In this document: in pieces, positions 46,301 to 56,896 of the stretch
How positions within the stretch are numbered: position 1 is the first letter of the stretch
Layout: each line of letters starts with the position of its first letter
NCBI GenBank assembly: GCA_004211785.1
Contig: SHBX01000003.1
Span: 62,001-126,000, forward strand
Length of the DNA: 64,000 nucleotides
Source: Winogradskyella sp.
GTDB taxonomy: Bacteria; Bacteroidota; Bacteroidia; Flavobacteriales; Flavobacteriaceae
Direction of reading: 5' to 3'
The notes under the pieces: model-generated
The model's database searches: none
What the model was told of the DNA's origin: nothing
The model's input: only the letters and a program-made list of their open reading frames with translations
Made by a program: the position numbers and the translations under genes

Positions 46301-47050
46301 ATGCAATACGGTATTTGTAATCTTGGAATTGTTCCAATGCGTTTTGAACCTAGCGATAAATCTGAGCTTGTTTCTCAAGTTTTGTATGGTGAAGGTTTTA
46401 AGGTTTTAGAAAAACGCAAAAAATGGAGCAGAATTCGTATTGCTTTTGATAAATATGAAGGTTGGATAGATAATAAGCAATATCTTGAAATAAATGAAGA
46501 TGACTATAAATCACTCGTTAAAGCTCAACCAATATTATCGACGGATTTATTAGAGTTTGTTTCTGACGATAGAAATAACATTTTTACTATTCCTCTTGGA
46601 GTATCACTCAATGGTTTAGAATTACTAAGCCATAAATTTGATGGTAATAAACTATCCGAAACACAGGATAAATCAGACCTTATTAAGACAGCGTTTCTGT
46701 ATCTAAATGCGCCCTATTTATGGGGAGGAAAAACACCTTTTGGTATAGATTGTTCAGGGTTTACACAAATGGTTTACAAAATAAATGGCTTTAAACTTAA
46801 ACGTGATGCTTCTCAACAAGCTGCACAAGGTGAAGCTTTAAGTTTTATAGAAGAAAGTGAACCTGGTGATTTGGCATTTTTCGATAATGCCGAAGGTGAT
46901 ATCATTCATGTAGGTATTATTATGGAAGATAACTATATTATTCATGCCCATGGAAAAGTAAGAATAGATAGACTGGACCACAGTGGCATATACAATGTTG
47001 AGACTAACACACATACTCATAAACTCCGAGTCATTAAAAAAGTGATATAA
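46301..47050 (+). CDS. SH3b-NlpC/P60 peptidase
   Basis: The 249-aa protein combines N-terminal SH3-like repeats (1-~115: SELVSQVLYGEGFKVLEKRK then WSRIRIAFDKYEGWI) with an NlpC/P60 domain carrying Cys151 (FGIDCSGFTQM), His203 (GDIIHVGIIM) and His215 (IIHAHGKV) as the catalytic triad. Such enzymes cut the gamma-D-Glu-diaminopimelate bond of cell-wall peptides. No signal peptide is evident, pointing to recycling of muropeptides in the cytosol or non-classical export. Confidence 0.9.
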   Translation: MQYGICNLGIVPMRFEPSDKSELVSQVLYGEGFKVLEKRKKWSRIRIAFDKYEGWIDNKQYLEINEDDYKSLVKAQPILSTDLLEFVSDDRNNIFTIPLGVSLNGLELLSHKFDGNKLSETQDKSDLIKTAFLYLNAPYLWGGKTPFGIDCSGFTQMVYKINGFKLKRDASQQAAQGEALSFIEESEPGDLAFFDNAEGDIIHVGIIMEDNYIIHAHGKVRIDRLDHSGIYNVETNTHTHKLRVIKKVI

Positions 47051-47080
47051 AAAAAGCGACCGAAATCGGTCGCTTTTTTT
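47049..47080. terminator. Bidirectional terminator after the NlpC/P60 gene
   Basis: The stem AGCGACCG/CGGTCGCT (47055-47062 and 47067-47074), AAAT loop and flanking A and T runs serve the NlpC/P60 gene and the convergent TPR gene. Confidence 0.9.
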
Positions 47081-47096
47081 TATTAAAGTAATATTT

Positions 47097-48374
47097 TTAA
47101 TTCCCTCCTGCTTCCATATCAGCAAGTTTCTGTTTTAATTCTTTAGCCTTTCCATTTTGGAACGAAGCATTATAAACACTAACTAAAAAATTTCCAGTTT
47201 CTAAATTAGGTTTTAACTCAAATGACTTTTCTAAATATGGTATTGCTCTTTTTAATAAAGCAACTTTCTTTTCTCTTAACTCATCATAACGTGCGTTATC
47301 TGCAGCAGAGTTACCTAGACTATTCATCTCTTTAACAATCGTTTCTTCCTCTGATGTAATTACATTTGCAATATTTAAATATGCATCTGCAAAAGCTGGG
47401 TCTTTTTCAATAGCTTTTTCAAAATACTCTATCGCAGTTTTGTAAACACCAGATTCCATCGCGTAATATCCTAAGTTGTATAGACTAATAGGATCGTCAC
47501 CAGCTAAAGATTTAGCGTCTTCTAATAAAGATAGCATCTTATCTTTTTGTCCATTAGCTAAATAAGCCTTAGCCTCGGCTATGATTAGCTGCATATCTTT
47601 TGGGTTGTATACCTTAGCTTTGGCAATTAACTCTAAAGCTTTGTCAGAGTTACCTTTAAAAGAATAAATCAAAGACATATAACGCAAGATATCGCCTTGT
47701 TTTGAAGGTAACTTTACATTTTTTGGGGAAATATACTTTTTCGATTTTACTGCCGCATCTCTAAAGTCTTCACTTCCAAAAGTTTCAACTTCTCCAGTTT
47801 CTTTTTTTATTGCTGTGTAATCAGTTCCACCACCTTCGTAATTTAAATTAAGTAGTTTTTCATACAACGGTAGTGATTTGTCATATTTTTCTGCATTAAG
47901 ATATGAGGTAGCAGATGCATATAAAAACAAAGTGTCTCCGGGTGACAATTTATAGGCTTTATAATACCCATCAGCAGCAACTTCAAAGTTTCTTGATTTA
48001 AAAGCTGATTCGGCATTTACCGCAATAGAAGTAAAAATATCATTTTTTATAGTCAAAGCATCTTCAAAATACTTTGATTTTCCTGTTTTATCCTTTAAAG
48101 CTATTAAATTTTCAACTGACTCTATTGCAGCATCAATATCAGTATTTAATATTGCTCCATTTGAATATAAAGTCTTAGCCTTAAGGAAATAAAACTTATC
48201 CTTAGTCTTATCATCCATATTTGAAAGTAAAGACTCTGCAGCTTTAACACTAGACTTGGCTGTAGCAAAATTATTGCTCTTTAACGCTTTCTCGATAGCC
48301 TTAATCTCGTTCTTTTGAGCAAACGACATTGAGCCAATTACAAGTGCGCAAATTAAAGTTATTAGTTTTTTCAT
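47097..48374 (-). CDS. Secreted tetratricopeptide-repeat protein
   Basis: The 425-aa protein has a signal peptide (MKKLITLICALVIGSMSFAQ) and several TPR units, for example residues ~135-180 (AADGYYKAYKLSPGDTLFLY) and ~285-335 (ISLYNLGYYAMESGVYKTAI then EYFEKAIEKDPAFADAYLNI). TPRs mediate protein contacts; no enzymatic domain is seen. It lies 27 bp downstream of gyrA on the same strand and may share its transcript. Confidence 0.85.
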   Translation of the reverse strand: MKKLITLICALVIGSMSFAQKNEIKAIEKALKSNNFATAKSSVKAAESLLSNMDDKTKDKFYFLKAKTLYSNGAILNTDIDAAIESVENLIALKDKTGKSKYFEDALTIKNDIFTSIAVNAESAFKSRNFEVAADGYYKAYKLSPGDTLFLYASATSYLNAEKYDKSLPLYEKLLNLNYEGGGTDYTAIKKETGEVETFGSEDFRDAAVKSKKYISPKNVKLPSKQGDILRYMSLIYSFKGNSDKALELIAKAKVYNPKDMQLIIAEAKAYLANGQKDKMLSLLEDAKSLAGDDPISLYNLGYYAMESGVYKTAIEYFEKAIEKDPAFADAYLNIANVITSEEETIVKEMNSLGNSAADNARYDELREKKVALLKRAIPYLEKSFELKPNLETGNFLVSVYNASFQNGKAKELKQKLADMEAGGN

Positions 48375-48400
48375 TTTTAATCTATTAATTTTAGTTATTC

Positions 48401-50929
48401 TTAGTTTTCAGTTTCATTATTATCAATAGCCGTGCCATCTTCATTAGTCGTTTCATTATCAGGTTCTTGAGCTTTATATTCTTCCTCTTCTTCATCTTTC
48501 ATAACCTTTGCAACTGCAGCAATAGAATCGCTCCCTTTTAAGTTAATCAACTTAACACCTTGTGTGGCTCTTCCCATAACTCTCAAATCCGATACCGCCA
48601 TTCTAATTGCTATACCTGATTTGTTGATAATCATTAAATCATCTTCGTCAGTTACGTTCTTGATAGCTACTAAGTTACCAGTTTTTTCAGTAATAGAAAT
48701 AGTTTTTACTCCTTTTCCTCCTCTATTTGTAATTCGATAGTCTTCTAAACTAGAACGTTTTCCGTAGCCATTTTCTGAAACAACAAGAATATTACTCTCC
48801 ATATCGTTCACCGCAATCATTCCAATAACTTGGTCATTATCATTTTGAAGTCTAATACCTCTTACACCAGAAGCATTACGACCCATAGGGCGTGTTTTTG
48901 CTTCCTCAAAACGGATGGCTTTACCAGAACGTAGGGCAAGCATTACTTGACTTTCGCCAGTAGTTAACTTAGCTTCTAGCAACTCGTCATTCTCTTTAAT
49001 AGTAATGGCATTAATACCATTTGTTCTTGGACGAGAATATTGCTCAAGTGATGTTTTCTTTACTTGACCATTTTTAGTCGCCATTATGACATAATGACTA
49101 TTGATATAGTCTTCGTCTTTAAGATCTTGAGTACAAATAAACGCCATCACTTTATCATCTTGTTCGATGTTTATAAGGTTTTGGATAGCTCTACCTTTAG
49201 AGGTTTTACTTCCTTCAGGAATTTCATAAACTCGCATCCAGAAACATTTTCCTTTTTGAGTAAAGAATAACATATACTGGTGATTTGTACCAACAAATAA
49301 ATGTTCTAAGAAATCTTCATTACGAGTAGTTGAGGCTTTTTGACCAACTCCTCCTCTATTTTGAGTCTTATATTCTGTAAGAGACGTACGTTTAATATAT
49401 CCAGCATGAGAAATGGTTATTACCACTTTCTCATTAGGTATCATATCTTCTATACTTAAATCTCCTCCAGCATATTCTATAACAGAGCGACGCTCATCAC
49501 CATATTTATTTTGTACCTCGAGTAATTCTTCCTTAATAATAGACATACGACGTTCTTTCTTGTCTAAGATATCTTTAAGGTCTTCGATAGTTTCCATTAA
49601 GGCATCATACTCAGCTCTTAACTTGTCCTGTTCAAGACCAGTTAACTGACGTAATCGCATCTCTACAATGGCTTTTGCCTGTATTTCAGAAAGCTCAAAA
49701 CGCTTTATTAATTTCTCTCTAGCTTCTTCTGCATTGGAAGATGCACGAATCAATGCTATGACTTCGTCAATATTATCCGAAGCGATGATTAATCCTTCTA
49801 AGATGTGTGCGCGTTCTTCAGCTTTACGTAATTCATATTTAGTACGTCTTACAACAACTTCATGTCTATGCTCAACAAAATGATGGATTAAATCTTTAAG
49901 ATTCAACATTTCTGGTCTTCCATTAACCAATGCAATGTTATTGACACTAAAAGAAGATTGTAGTGCTGTATACTTATATAGTTTATTTAAAACAATATTA
50001 GGAATCGCATCACGCTTTAAAACGTAAACAATACGCATTCCGTTTCTATCGGACTCATCTCTAATTGTCGAAATTCCGTCAATCTTTTTATCATTGACTA
50101 AATCCGCTGTTTTTTTAATCATATCAGCTTTATTCACCTGATACGGAATCTCGTTAACGATAATACATTCTCTACCGTTAACTTCTTCAATATTTGCTTT
50201 CCCTCTTAAAACTACGCGACCACGACCTGTATGAAAAGCTTCCTTAACACCATCATAACCATAAATTGTTCCTCCAGTAGGAAAATCAGGAGCTTTGATG
50301 TGTTGCATTAACTCATCAATCTCAATATCATTATTCTCAATATAAGCAATCGTACCATCAACAACCTCAGTTAAGTTATGAGGTGGCATATTAGTAGCCA
50401 TACCAACCGCAATACCTGATGCGCCATTAACTAAAAGACCTGGAATTCGCGTTGGTAAGACTGTTGGCTCTTTTAAAGTATCATCAAAGTTTAATTTATG
50501 ATCTACAGTATCTTTATCGATATCTGCCAACATGTCTTCAGAAATCTTGCGCATTCGTGCTTCTGTATAACGCATTGCTGCCGGACTATCACCATCGATA
50601 GAACCGAAATTTCCTTGACCATCTACTAGCATATATCTTAAACTCCATTCTTGTGCCATACGCACCATGGTATCATATACTGATGTATCTCCATGTGGGT
50701 GATATTTACCTAATACTTCACCAACAATTCTTGCTGATTTTTTGTGTGCGGTATTTGCTCTAACACCGAGTTCATGCATACCGTAAAGAACACGTCTATG
50801 CACAGGTTTTAATCCATCCCTCACGTCTGGTAATGCACGTGACACAATGACCGACATCGAGTAATCAATGTATGCCGATTTCATTTCATCTTCAATGTTA
50901 ATAGGGATTAATTTTTCGCCTTCTGCCAT
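48401..50929 (-). CDS. gyrA: DNA gyrase subunit A
   Basis: The 842-aa protein has the GyrA breakage-reunion domain with catalytic Tyr121 ([10 protein letters not shown]) and a C-terminal beta-pinwheel with the GyrA-box-like NRGGVGQK and a second NRGGKGVK. In the quinolone-contact region the sequence is [10 protein letters not shown], so Thr82 occupies the place of E. coli Ser83. The last ~35 residues are strongly acidic and Asn/Thr-rich ([20 protein letters not shown]), a common tail type in GyrA. Partner gyrB is not in the window. Confidence 0.96.
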   Translation of the reverse strand: MAEGEKLIPINIEDEMKSAYIDYSMSVIVSRALPDVRDGLKPVHRRVLYGMHELGVRANTAHKKSARIVGEVLGKYHPHGDTSVYDTMVRMAQEWSLRYMLVDGQGNFGSIDGDSPAAMRYTEARMRKISEDMLADIDKDTVDHKLNFDDTLKEPTVLPTRIPGLLVNGASGIAVGMATNMPPHNLTEVVDGTIAYIENNDIEIDELMQHIKAPDFPTGGTIYGYDGVKEAFHTGRGRVVLRGKANIEEVNGRECIIVNEIPYQVNKADMIKKTADLVNDKKIDGISTIRDESDRNGMRIVYVLKRDAIPNIVLNKLYKYTALQSSFSVNNIALVNGRPEMLNLKDLIHHFVEHRHEVVVRRTKYELRKAEERAHILEGLIIASDNIDEVIALIRASSNAEEAREKLIKRFELSEIQAKAIVEMRLRQLTGLEQDKLRAEYDALMETIEDLKDILDKKERRMSIIKEELLEVQNKYGDERRSVIEYAGGDLSIEDMIPNEKVVITISHAGYIKRTSLTEYKTQNRGGVGQKASTTRNEDFLEHLFVGTNHQYMLFFTQKGKCFWMRVYEIPEGSKTSKGRAIQNLINIEQDDKVMAFICTQDLKDEDYINSHYVIMATKNGQVKKTSLEQYSRPRTNGINAITIKENDELLEAKLTTGESQVMLALRSGKAIRFEEAKTRPMGRNASGVRGIRLQNDNDQVIGMIAVNDMESNILVVSENGYGKRSSLEDYRITNRGGKGVKTISITEKTGNLVAIKNVTDEDDLMIINKSGIAIRMAVSDLRVMGRATQGVKLINLKGSDSIAAVAKVMKDEEEEEYKAQEPDNETTNEDGTAIDNNETEN

Positions 50930-51188
50930 ATTATAAATGTTAATTTATTTACTTAATTTTCGTAACGTACGAATATAAGTAATTCATAAGGTTTAGTGCT
51001 GTTTTTCATAGATACATTTAAGGGTTTTTATTAACAATTTTTAACGATATTTTCGTTAATAACTAAGAGGCGTCAAATTTTGATTTATAAACCTTTTTTA
51101 GTCTATTCGTTAATTTCATATTAATAAGGTATAGTTTTTGCCTTATTGACATTGAATTTATTATTTTTAATGCAGAACGATTTTTAAT
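50930..51188. other. Divergent promoter region between gyrA and clpC
   Basis: This 259-bp AT-rich gap holds the promoters of both genes. Several TTG-containing and TATA-like stretches exist (for example GGTATAGTTTTTG near 51129-51141), but none fits the TAnnTTTG box exactly with a good -33 element. No ORF is present. Confidence 0.5.
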
Positions 51189-53741
51189 ATGGATGATAAT
51201 TTTTCACCTAGAGTAAAAGATGTAATTGCCTATAGTAAAGAAGAAGCTTTACGTTTAGGCCATGACTTTATAGGTACAGAGCATTTAATGCTTGGTCTAC
51301 TAAGAGATGGTAACGGAAAAGCTATTGACATACTTAGTGCTTTAGAAGTTGACTTAAACCATCTTCGTAGAAAAGTTGAGATTTTAAGCCCTGCTAATCC
51401 AAATGTAACAGTGACGTCTAACGAAAAGAAAAACTTACATTTGACAAGACAAGCAGAGCGTGCTCTTAAAACTACTTTTTTAGAAGCAAAACTGTTTCAG
51501 AGTACATCTATAAATACCGCACATTTATTATTGTGCATATTGCGAAATGAAAACGACCCTACTACTAAACTTTTAAATAAGTTGAAAGTAGATTATGATA
51601 ATGTAAAAGAAGAATTTAAATCTATGATAACAAACGAGGACGATTTCTTAGAAACTCCAAAAGCGGAGTCATTTTCTGATGATGATATGAATGAATCTGA
51701 TGATAATGCAAAGCAAAATCCTTTTGGTGGCACCTCTCAAAAAGGCAACAAAAAGTCTAAAACGCCTGTTTTAGACAACTTTGGTAGAGATTTAACCATA
51801 CTAGCCGAAGAAGGGAAATTAGACCCTGTAGTAGGTCGAGAAGAAGAGATACAACGTGTTTCTCAGATACTTAGCAGACGTAAAAAAAATAACCCATTGT
51901 TAATTGGTGAACCAGGTGTTGGTAAATCTGCCATTGCTGAAGGTTTAGCCTTACGTATTGTAAAACGAAAAGTGTCAAGGACTTTGTTCAACAAACGTGT
52001 AGTCACTCTAGATTTGGCAAGCTTAGTGGCTGGCACAAAGTATAGAGGTCAGTTTGAGGAGCGTATGAAAGCCGTAATGAACGAGCTTGAAAAGAATGAT
52101 GACATTATTCTATTTATTGACGAGATACATACCATTGTTGGCGCTGGTGGTGCAACAGGAAGTTTAGATGCTTCTAACATGTTTAAACCCGCACTAGCAA
52201 GAGGCGAAATACAATGCATTGGTGCCACTACTCTTGATGAGTATAGACAATATATTGAAAAAGATGGCGCATTAGAACGCCGTTTCCAAAAAGTATTAGT
52301 TGAGCCAACCAGTGTTGAGCAAACCATTGAAATACTTAACAATATTAAAGGTAAATACGAAGAGCACCACAATGTAAATTATACGGATGAAGCTATCGAA
52401 GCTTGTGTGAAATTAACTAACCGTTACATGACGGAACGTTTTTTACCAGACAAAGCTATTGATGCTTTAGATGAGGCTGGCTCTCGTGTACATATCACAA
52501 ATATTGATGTTCCTAAACAAATTATTGAGTTAGAACAAAAACTTGAAGAAGTTAGAGAAACAAAAAATAGTGTTGTTAAAAAGCAGAAATATGAAGAAGC
52601 TGCTAAACTTAGAGATGATGAAAAACGCATCGAAAAAGATTTAGCCTTAGCCCAAGAAAAATGGGAGGATGAAACTAAATTGCATCGTGAAGTTGTTTCT
52701 GAAGAAAATGTGGCTGATGTTGTTTCAATGATGACAGGTATTCCTGTAAATAAAATTGCTCAGACCGAAATTAATAAGTTAGCAGAATTGCCAAACCTAA
52801 TTAAAGGTCGTGTCATTGGTCAGGATGAAGCTGTTAAAAAAGTAGTCAAAGCAATACAACGTAATCGTGCAGGGCTTAAAGATCCAAACAAACCAATTGG
52901 TTCGTTTATTTTTTTAGGCCAGACCGGTGTTGGTAAGACACAATTAGCAAAGGTGTTGGCTAATGAGTTGTTTGATAATGATGATGCGCTTATCAGAATT
53001 GATATGAGTGAATACATGGAGAAATTTGCTATTTCTCGATTAATCGGTGCACCTCCAGGATACGTTGGTTATGAAGAAGGTGGACAACTTACTGAAAAAG
53101 TAAGACGCAAACCTTATGCTGTTATACTTTTAGATGAAATAGAAAAAGCGCACCCAGATGTGTTTAACATGCTTTTGCAAGTACTTGATGATGGTTATTT
53201 AACAGACAGTCTTGGACGCAAAATCGATTTTAGAAACACCATTATAATAATGACATCCAATATTGGTGCGCGAAAACTGAAAGATTTTGGCACTGGTGTT
53301 GGGTTTGGAACTTCAGCAAAAGAATCTCAAGCTGCTGACCATGCTAAAGGTGTTATTGAAAATGCATTAAAAAAAGCATTTGCTCCAGAATTTTTAAATC
53401 GTATTGATGATGTAGTCGTTTTCAACACGCTTGTCAAAGAAGATATCAATAAGATTATAGATATTGAGTTAGTTAAGCTTGTAGATCGAATTAAAGATTT
53501 AGGTTATGAGTTAAAACTTTCTAAGAAAGCAAAAGATTATATCGCTGATAAAGGATTTGATTCCCAATATGGTGCTAGACCTTTAAAGAGAGCAATCCAG
53601 AAGTATATCGAAGATGCTTTAGCTGAAGAAATTATTAACTCAAAAATCCAAGAGGGCGATACTATCTCTATGGATTTAGATGAAAAAAATGATGAACTTA
53701 AGATTAAAGTAAAATCTAGCAAAGAGCAAAAAGAATCCTAA
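51189..53741 (+). CDS. clpC: ATP-dependent Clp protease ATP-binding subunit ClpC
   Basis: The 850-aa protein shows the ClpC layout: N-terminal Clp-N repeats (1-~145), first AAA+ domain with Walker A GEPGVGKS at 240-247, a middle region with a UVR-like motif ([20 protein letters not shown]), and second AAA+ domain with Walker A GQTGVGKT at 577-584 and [20 protein letters not shown]. It unfolds proteins for ClpP. The gene stands alone between the gyrA divergent region and a terminator. Confidence 0.96.
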   Translation: MDDNFSPRVKDVIAYSKEEALRLGHDFIGTEHLMLGLLRDGNGKAIDILSALEVDLNHLRRKVEILSPANPNVTVTSNEKKNLHLTRQAERALKTTFLEAKLFQSTSINTAHLLLCILRNENDPTTKLLNKLKVDYDNVKEEFKSMITNEDDFLETPKAESFSDDDMNESDDNAKQNPFGGTSQKGNKKSKTPVLDNFGRDLTILAEEGKLDPVVGREEEIQRVSQILSRRKKNNPLLIGEPGVGKSAIAEGLALRIVKRKVSRTLFNKRVVTLDLASLVAGTKYRGQFEERMKAVMNELEKNDDIILFIDEIHTIVGAGGATGSLDASNMFKPALARGEIQCIGATTLDEYRQYIEKDGALERRFQKVLVEPTSVEQTIEILNNIKGKYEEHHNVNYTDEAIEACVKLTNRYMTERFLPDKAIDALDEAGSRVHITNIDVPKQIIELEQKLEEVRETKNSVVKKQKYEEAAKLRDDEKRIEKDLALAQEKWEDETKLHREVVSEENVADVVSMMTGIPVNKIAQTEINKLAELPNLIKGRVIGQDEAVKKVVKAIQRNRAGLKDPNKPIGSFIFLGQTGVGKTQLAKVLANELFDNDDALIRIDMSEYMEKFAISRLIGAPPGYVGYEEGGQLTEKVRRKPYAVILLDEIEKAHPDVFNMLLQVLDDGYLTDSLGRKIDFRNTIIIMTSNIGARKLKDFGTGVGFGTSAKESQAADHAKGVIENALKKAFAPEFLNRIDDVVVFNTLVKEDINKIIDIELVKLVDRIKDLGYELKLSKKAKDYIADKGFDSQYGARPLKRAIQKYIEDALAEEIINSKIQEGDTISMDLDEKNDELKIKVKSSKEQKES

Positions 53742-53762
53742 TTTTCAAAATTCTTTTAAATC

Positions 53763-53799
53763 AAAAGCCATTTCAATTATTTTTGAAATGGCTTTTTTT
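53763..53799. terminator. Bidirectional terminator between clpC and hutH
   Basis: The 14-bp arms at 53763-53776 and 53783-53796, a 6-nt loop and a T-run form a strong hairpin at the convergent ends of clpC and hutH. Confidence 0.9.
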
Positions 53800-55351
53800 A
53801 TTCATTTTCCAAAAGGCTGGCCTTTATACCATAATCATTCAAGAATAATTCAAAATCTGTGATATTATATTTTTTCAAAAACTGAATCGTCTTTTCGATA
53901 TCATTATGCAAGATTTCATCTTTCTTTACAAAAGGTACTTCTTTTCGATAGGCCTTTAAAAATAGTTCTATAAAATTTGAAGATTTATAAGGCTTTCTAA
54001 ATTCCATTGCTTGAGAAGCATTAAACAATTCAATAGCAATAATACGTTCAACATTACGAATTAAACTATACGCTTGTGTAGCTGCATTAGCACCCATGCT
54101 TACATGATCTTCTTGTCCATTACTTGACACAATACTATCTATACTAGCCGGTGTAGCTAATTGTTTATTGGCGCTCACAATACTAGCTGCGGTATATTGG
54201 GGAATCATAAAACCCGAATTCAATCCAGGGTTATCTACCAAAAACGCAGGCAATCCTCTTAAACCCGAAACCAACTGAAAAACTCGACGCTCGGAGATAT
54301 TTCCAATTTCTGCCATAGCAATCTTCAGATAATCAAAAGCCAAAGCTAATGGCTGCCCATGAAAGTTACCAGCTGAAATAATTTCATCTTCATCTGGAAA
54401 GATATTTGGATTATCCGTGACTGAATTGATTTCGGTAATCATGGTTTTTTCAACAAAATCTATCGTGTCTTTTGTAGCACCATGTACTTGTGGAATACAA
54501 CGAAAAGAATATGGGTCTTGCACATGCTCTTTTTCACGATTGATAAGTTCGCTTCCCTTTAAAAACGCTGTAAAACGTCTTGCTACTTTCAACTGCCCTG
54601 CGTGAGGTCTTATTAAGTGAACTAAATCATTAAAAGGATCTATTCTTCCATCAAATGCATCTAAAGAAATACTCGCAACTATATCTGCTAAATATGAAGT
54701 TTTATGAGATAGTAATAAACAATATACGCCATAAGAAGTCATAAACTGTGTGCCGTTTAATAATGCTAGACCTTCTTTAGCTTCAAGCTTTATGGGTTTC
54801 CAGTTAAATTTCTTTAAAACAGTAGTTGTATTGACTAAACGGTTTTGATAAGTCACTTTTCCTTTACCTATTAATGGCAAAGACAAATGTGCTAAAGGTG
54901 CTAAATCTCCTGAGGCTCCTAAAGAACCTTGTGTGTATACAAACGGAAAAATATCATTATTAAAAAAGTCAATTAAACGTTTTACAGTAGACAATTGCAC
55001 ACCACTATGACCAAAACTTAAAGATTTAATTTTTAGCAAAAGCATAATCTTTACAATAACTTCTGGCACTTTGTCACCAGTACCACAGGCATGAGACATG
55101 ACTAAGTTTTCTTGAAGTTTGGTTAAGTCTCGCTTAGAGATTTTTACATTGTACAATGAGCCAAAACCAGTATTAATACCATAAAAAGGCTTGTCACTTT
55201 CAGAAAGCTTAGAATCTAAATAAGCTTTCGACTTTTTTATATTGGCAATAACATCATCTGAAAGTTTAATCTTTTTGTGATTAAAGATGATATCGTTAAT
55301 GTCTTTGAGCGTCAGTTTAGAACTGGAAATTGAATAGTATTTAGCCATCAA
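53798..55351 (-). CDS. hutH: Histidine ammonia-lyase
   Basis: The 517-aa aromatic amino acid lyase has the autocatalytic MIO triad Ala146-Ser147-Gly148 (GSLGASGDLAPL), YGINTGFGSL at 57-66, and GNFHGQPLALAFD. Residue SHACG (86-90), with a His at the position that distinguishes histidine from tyrosine or phenylalanine lyases, supports HutH. It converts histidine to urocanate. No other hut genes are adjacent, so the pathway is split or regulated elsewhere. The second codon is also ATG; either start is possible. Confidence 0.9.
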   Translation of the reverse strand: MMAKYYSISSSKLTLKDINDIIFNHKKIKLSDDVIANIKKSKAYLDSKLSESDKPFYGINTGFGSLYNVKISKRDLTKLQENLVMSHACGTGDKVPEVIVKIMLLLKIKSLSFGHSGVQLSTVKRLIDFFNNDIFPFVYTQGSLGASGDLAPLAHLSLPLIGKGKVTYQNRLVNTTTVLKKFNWKPIKLEAKEGLALLNGTQFMTSYGVYCLLLSHKTSYLADIVASISLDAFDGRIDPFNDLVHLIRPHAGQLKVARRFTAFLKGSELINREKEHVQDPYSFRCIPQVHGATKDTIDFVEKTMITEINSVTDNPNIFPDEDEIISAGNFHGQPLALAFDYLKIAMAEIGNISERRVFQLVSGLRGLPAFLVDNPGLNSGFMIPQYTAASIVSANKQLATPASIDSIVSSNGQEDHVSMGANAATQAYSLIRNVERIIAIELFNASQAMEFRKPYKSSNFIELFLKAYRKEVPFVKKDEILHNDIEKTIQFLKKYNITDFELFLNDYGIKASLLENE

Positions 55352-55472
55352 ATCATATTTTAATCAAAAGTGATTATATCTTTTATACTATGCAAAAAAT
55401 GTTAATAATTAATCAATTATAACATAACAATTATTAAAACGTTAAATTCGTAATCCCACTAAAAACAACCCA

Positions 55473-56852
55473 ATGAAAAAATTAGTATTAATTCTTTGCT
55501 CAATAGCAATTATATCCTGTAAAGAAGAAAAGAAAGATTACACAATACTATCTGGTAAAATTGAAAATATTAAAGTCAAGACAGCTACCTTAGTTGGAGG
55601 TGATTTTAAGCAAGAAATTAGTATTTCAAAAGATGGTACTTTTTCTGATACCTTAAAACTTACAGAAGCTAGATTTTATAATCTTGGCTTTGGAAGAGAT
55701 ATTGTGAAAATGTTCATAGGTAATGGACAAACTATCAAAATCAATGCAAATGCAGAAAAGATGAATACTTCTCTTCATTTTGAAGGCAATAATGCAAATG
55801 AAAATAATTATTTAAATGCAAAAGTAATTTATGACACTAATACTCGTGAAGGAGCAGAGAAGATTTATAGTTTAGATGAAACAGCTTTCAAATCAAAAAT
55901 AGATGATATTAAAAATGTTAATCTAGAAAATTTAAATACTCTCGAAAATGCTGATGAAACATTCTTAAAATTCGAAAAGGAAAATCTAAATTATGAAGTA
56001 TTTACAGTTTACGACAATTACGAAAACATGCATAAATACTTCACAAAAAAAGAAGATTTTAAAATTTCAGAAGATTTTTTACCAGAAGGTCTAAAAAATA
56101 TTGAGTTTGATAATCCTGAGCTTTATAAAATGTCCGAAGCCTATAAACAGATGGGTATAAATAAAAGCTTAGATAAAGTATTTGCAAACTTAGAATCTGC
56201 TACAAATATTAAACCAAAGGATTTGACAATGATTTCTGATATTAAAATTCAGGAATTAAAAAATGATGTAATTAGTTTTGCAGGAAAGATGTTACTGTCG
56301 CCAGCAAATGAAAACATGAGTGACCTATATACGTTCTTCTCGGAAAATGTTACCAATCCAACTGTAAAAGCAACATTAACAGAAACATTTGAAAAAGGCA
56401 AAAAACTCTTAAAAGGCATGCCATCACCAGAGTTTGTAAATTATGAAAATAATGCTGGTGGCGAAACATCTCTAAAAGATTTAAGAGGTAAATATGTTTA
56501 CGTAGATGTTTGGGCAACTTGGTGTGGCCCATGTATTGGAGAAATTCCTTCTTTAAAAAAGGTCGAAAAGCAATTTCACGGAAAAAATATAGAATTTGTT
56601 AGTGCATCTATTGACACTAAAAATGCTTATGACAAATGGAAATCTATGATTAAAGAAAAAGAATTAGGTGGCACACAGTTATTAGCTGATAATGCATGGC
56701 AATCTAAGTTTGTACAAGATTATGCAATTGATGGTATACCAAGATTTATACTTATTGACCCAGATGGCAATATTGTTAGCGCAGATGCACCAAGACCTTC
56801 TAATCCAGAGTTAGTAAGTATGCTAGACTCTGAACTGAATAAAACTAAGTAA
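55473..56852 (+). CDS. TlpA-like thioredoxin-fold lipoprotein
   Basis: The 459-aa protein has a lipoprotein signal (MKKLVLILCSIAIISCKEE, Cys16), an N-terminal beta-domain, a long helical middle region, and a C-terminal TlpA/thioredoxin domain with WATWCGPC (Cys351, Cys354) and the cis-Pro loop DGIPRFILID. It resembles the protein encoded at 41746 in layout but is only distantly similar in sequence outside the thioredoxin domain. It is divergent from hutH across 121 bp. Confidence 0.9.
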   Translation: MKKLVLILCSIAIISCKEEKKDYTILSGKIENIKVKTATLVGGDFKQEISISKDGTFSDTLKLTEARFYNLGFGRDIVKMFIGNGQTIKINANAEKMNTSLHFEGNNANENNYLNAKVIYDTNTREGAEKIYSLDETAFKSKIDDIKNVNLENLNTLENADETFLKFEKENLNYEVFTVYDNYENMHKYFTKKEDFKISEDFLPEGLKNIEFDNPELYKMSEAYKQMGINKSLDKVFANLESATNIKPKDLTMISDIKIQELKNDVISFAGKMLLSPANENMSDLYTFFSENVTNPTVKATLTETFEKGKKLLKGMPSPEFVNYENNAGGETSLKDLRGKYVYVDVWATWCGPCIGEIPSLKKVEKQFHGKNIEFVSASIDTKNAYDKWKSMIKEKELGGTQLLADNAWQSKFVQDYAIDGIPRFILIDPDGNIVSADAPRPSNPELVSMLDSELNKTK

Positions 56853-56865
56853 TCTCTAATAGTTT

Positions 56866-56896
56866 AAAAGCCCGTAATTAATTACGGGCTTTTTTT
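56866..56896. terminator. Bidirectional terminator between tlpA-like gene and nnr
   Basis: A near-perfect palindrome, with arms 56866-56878 and 56881-56893 around a short AT centre and a T-run, closes both convergent genes and touches the nnr stop codon. Confidence 0.9.
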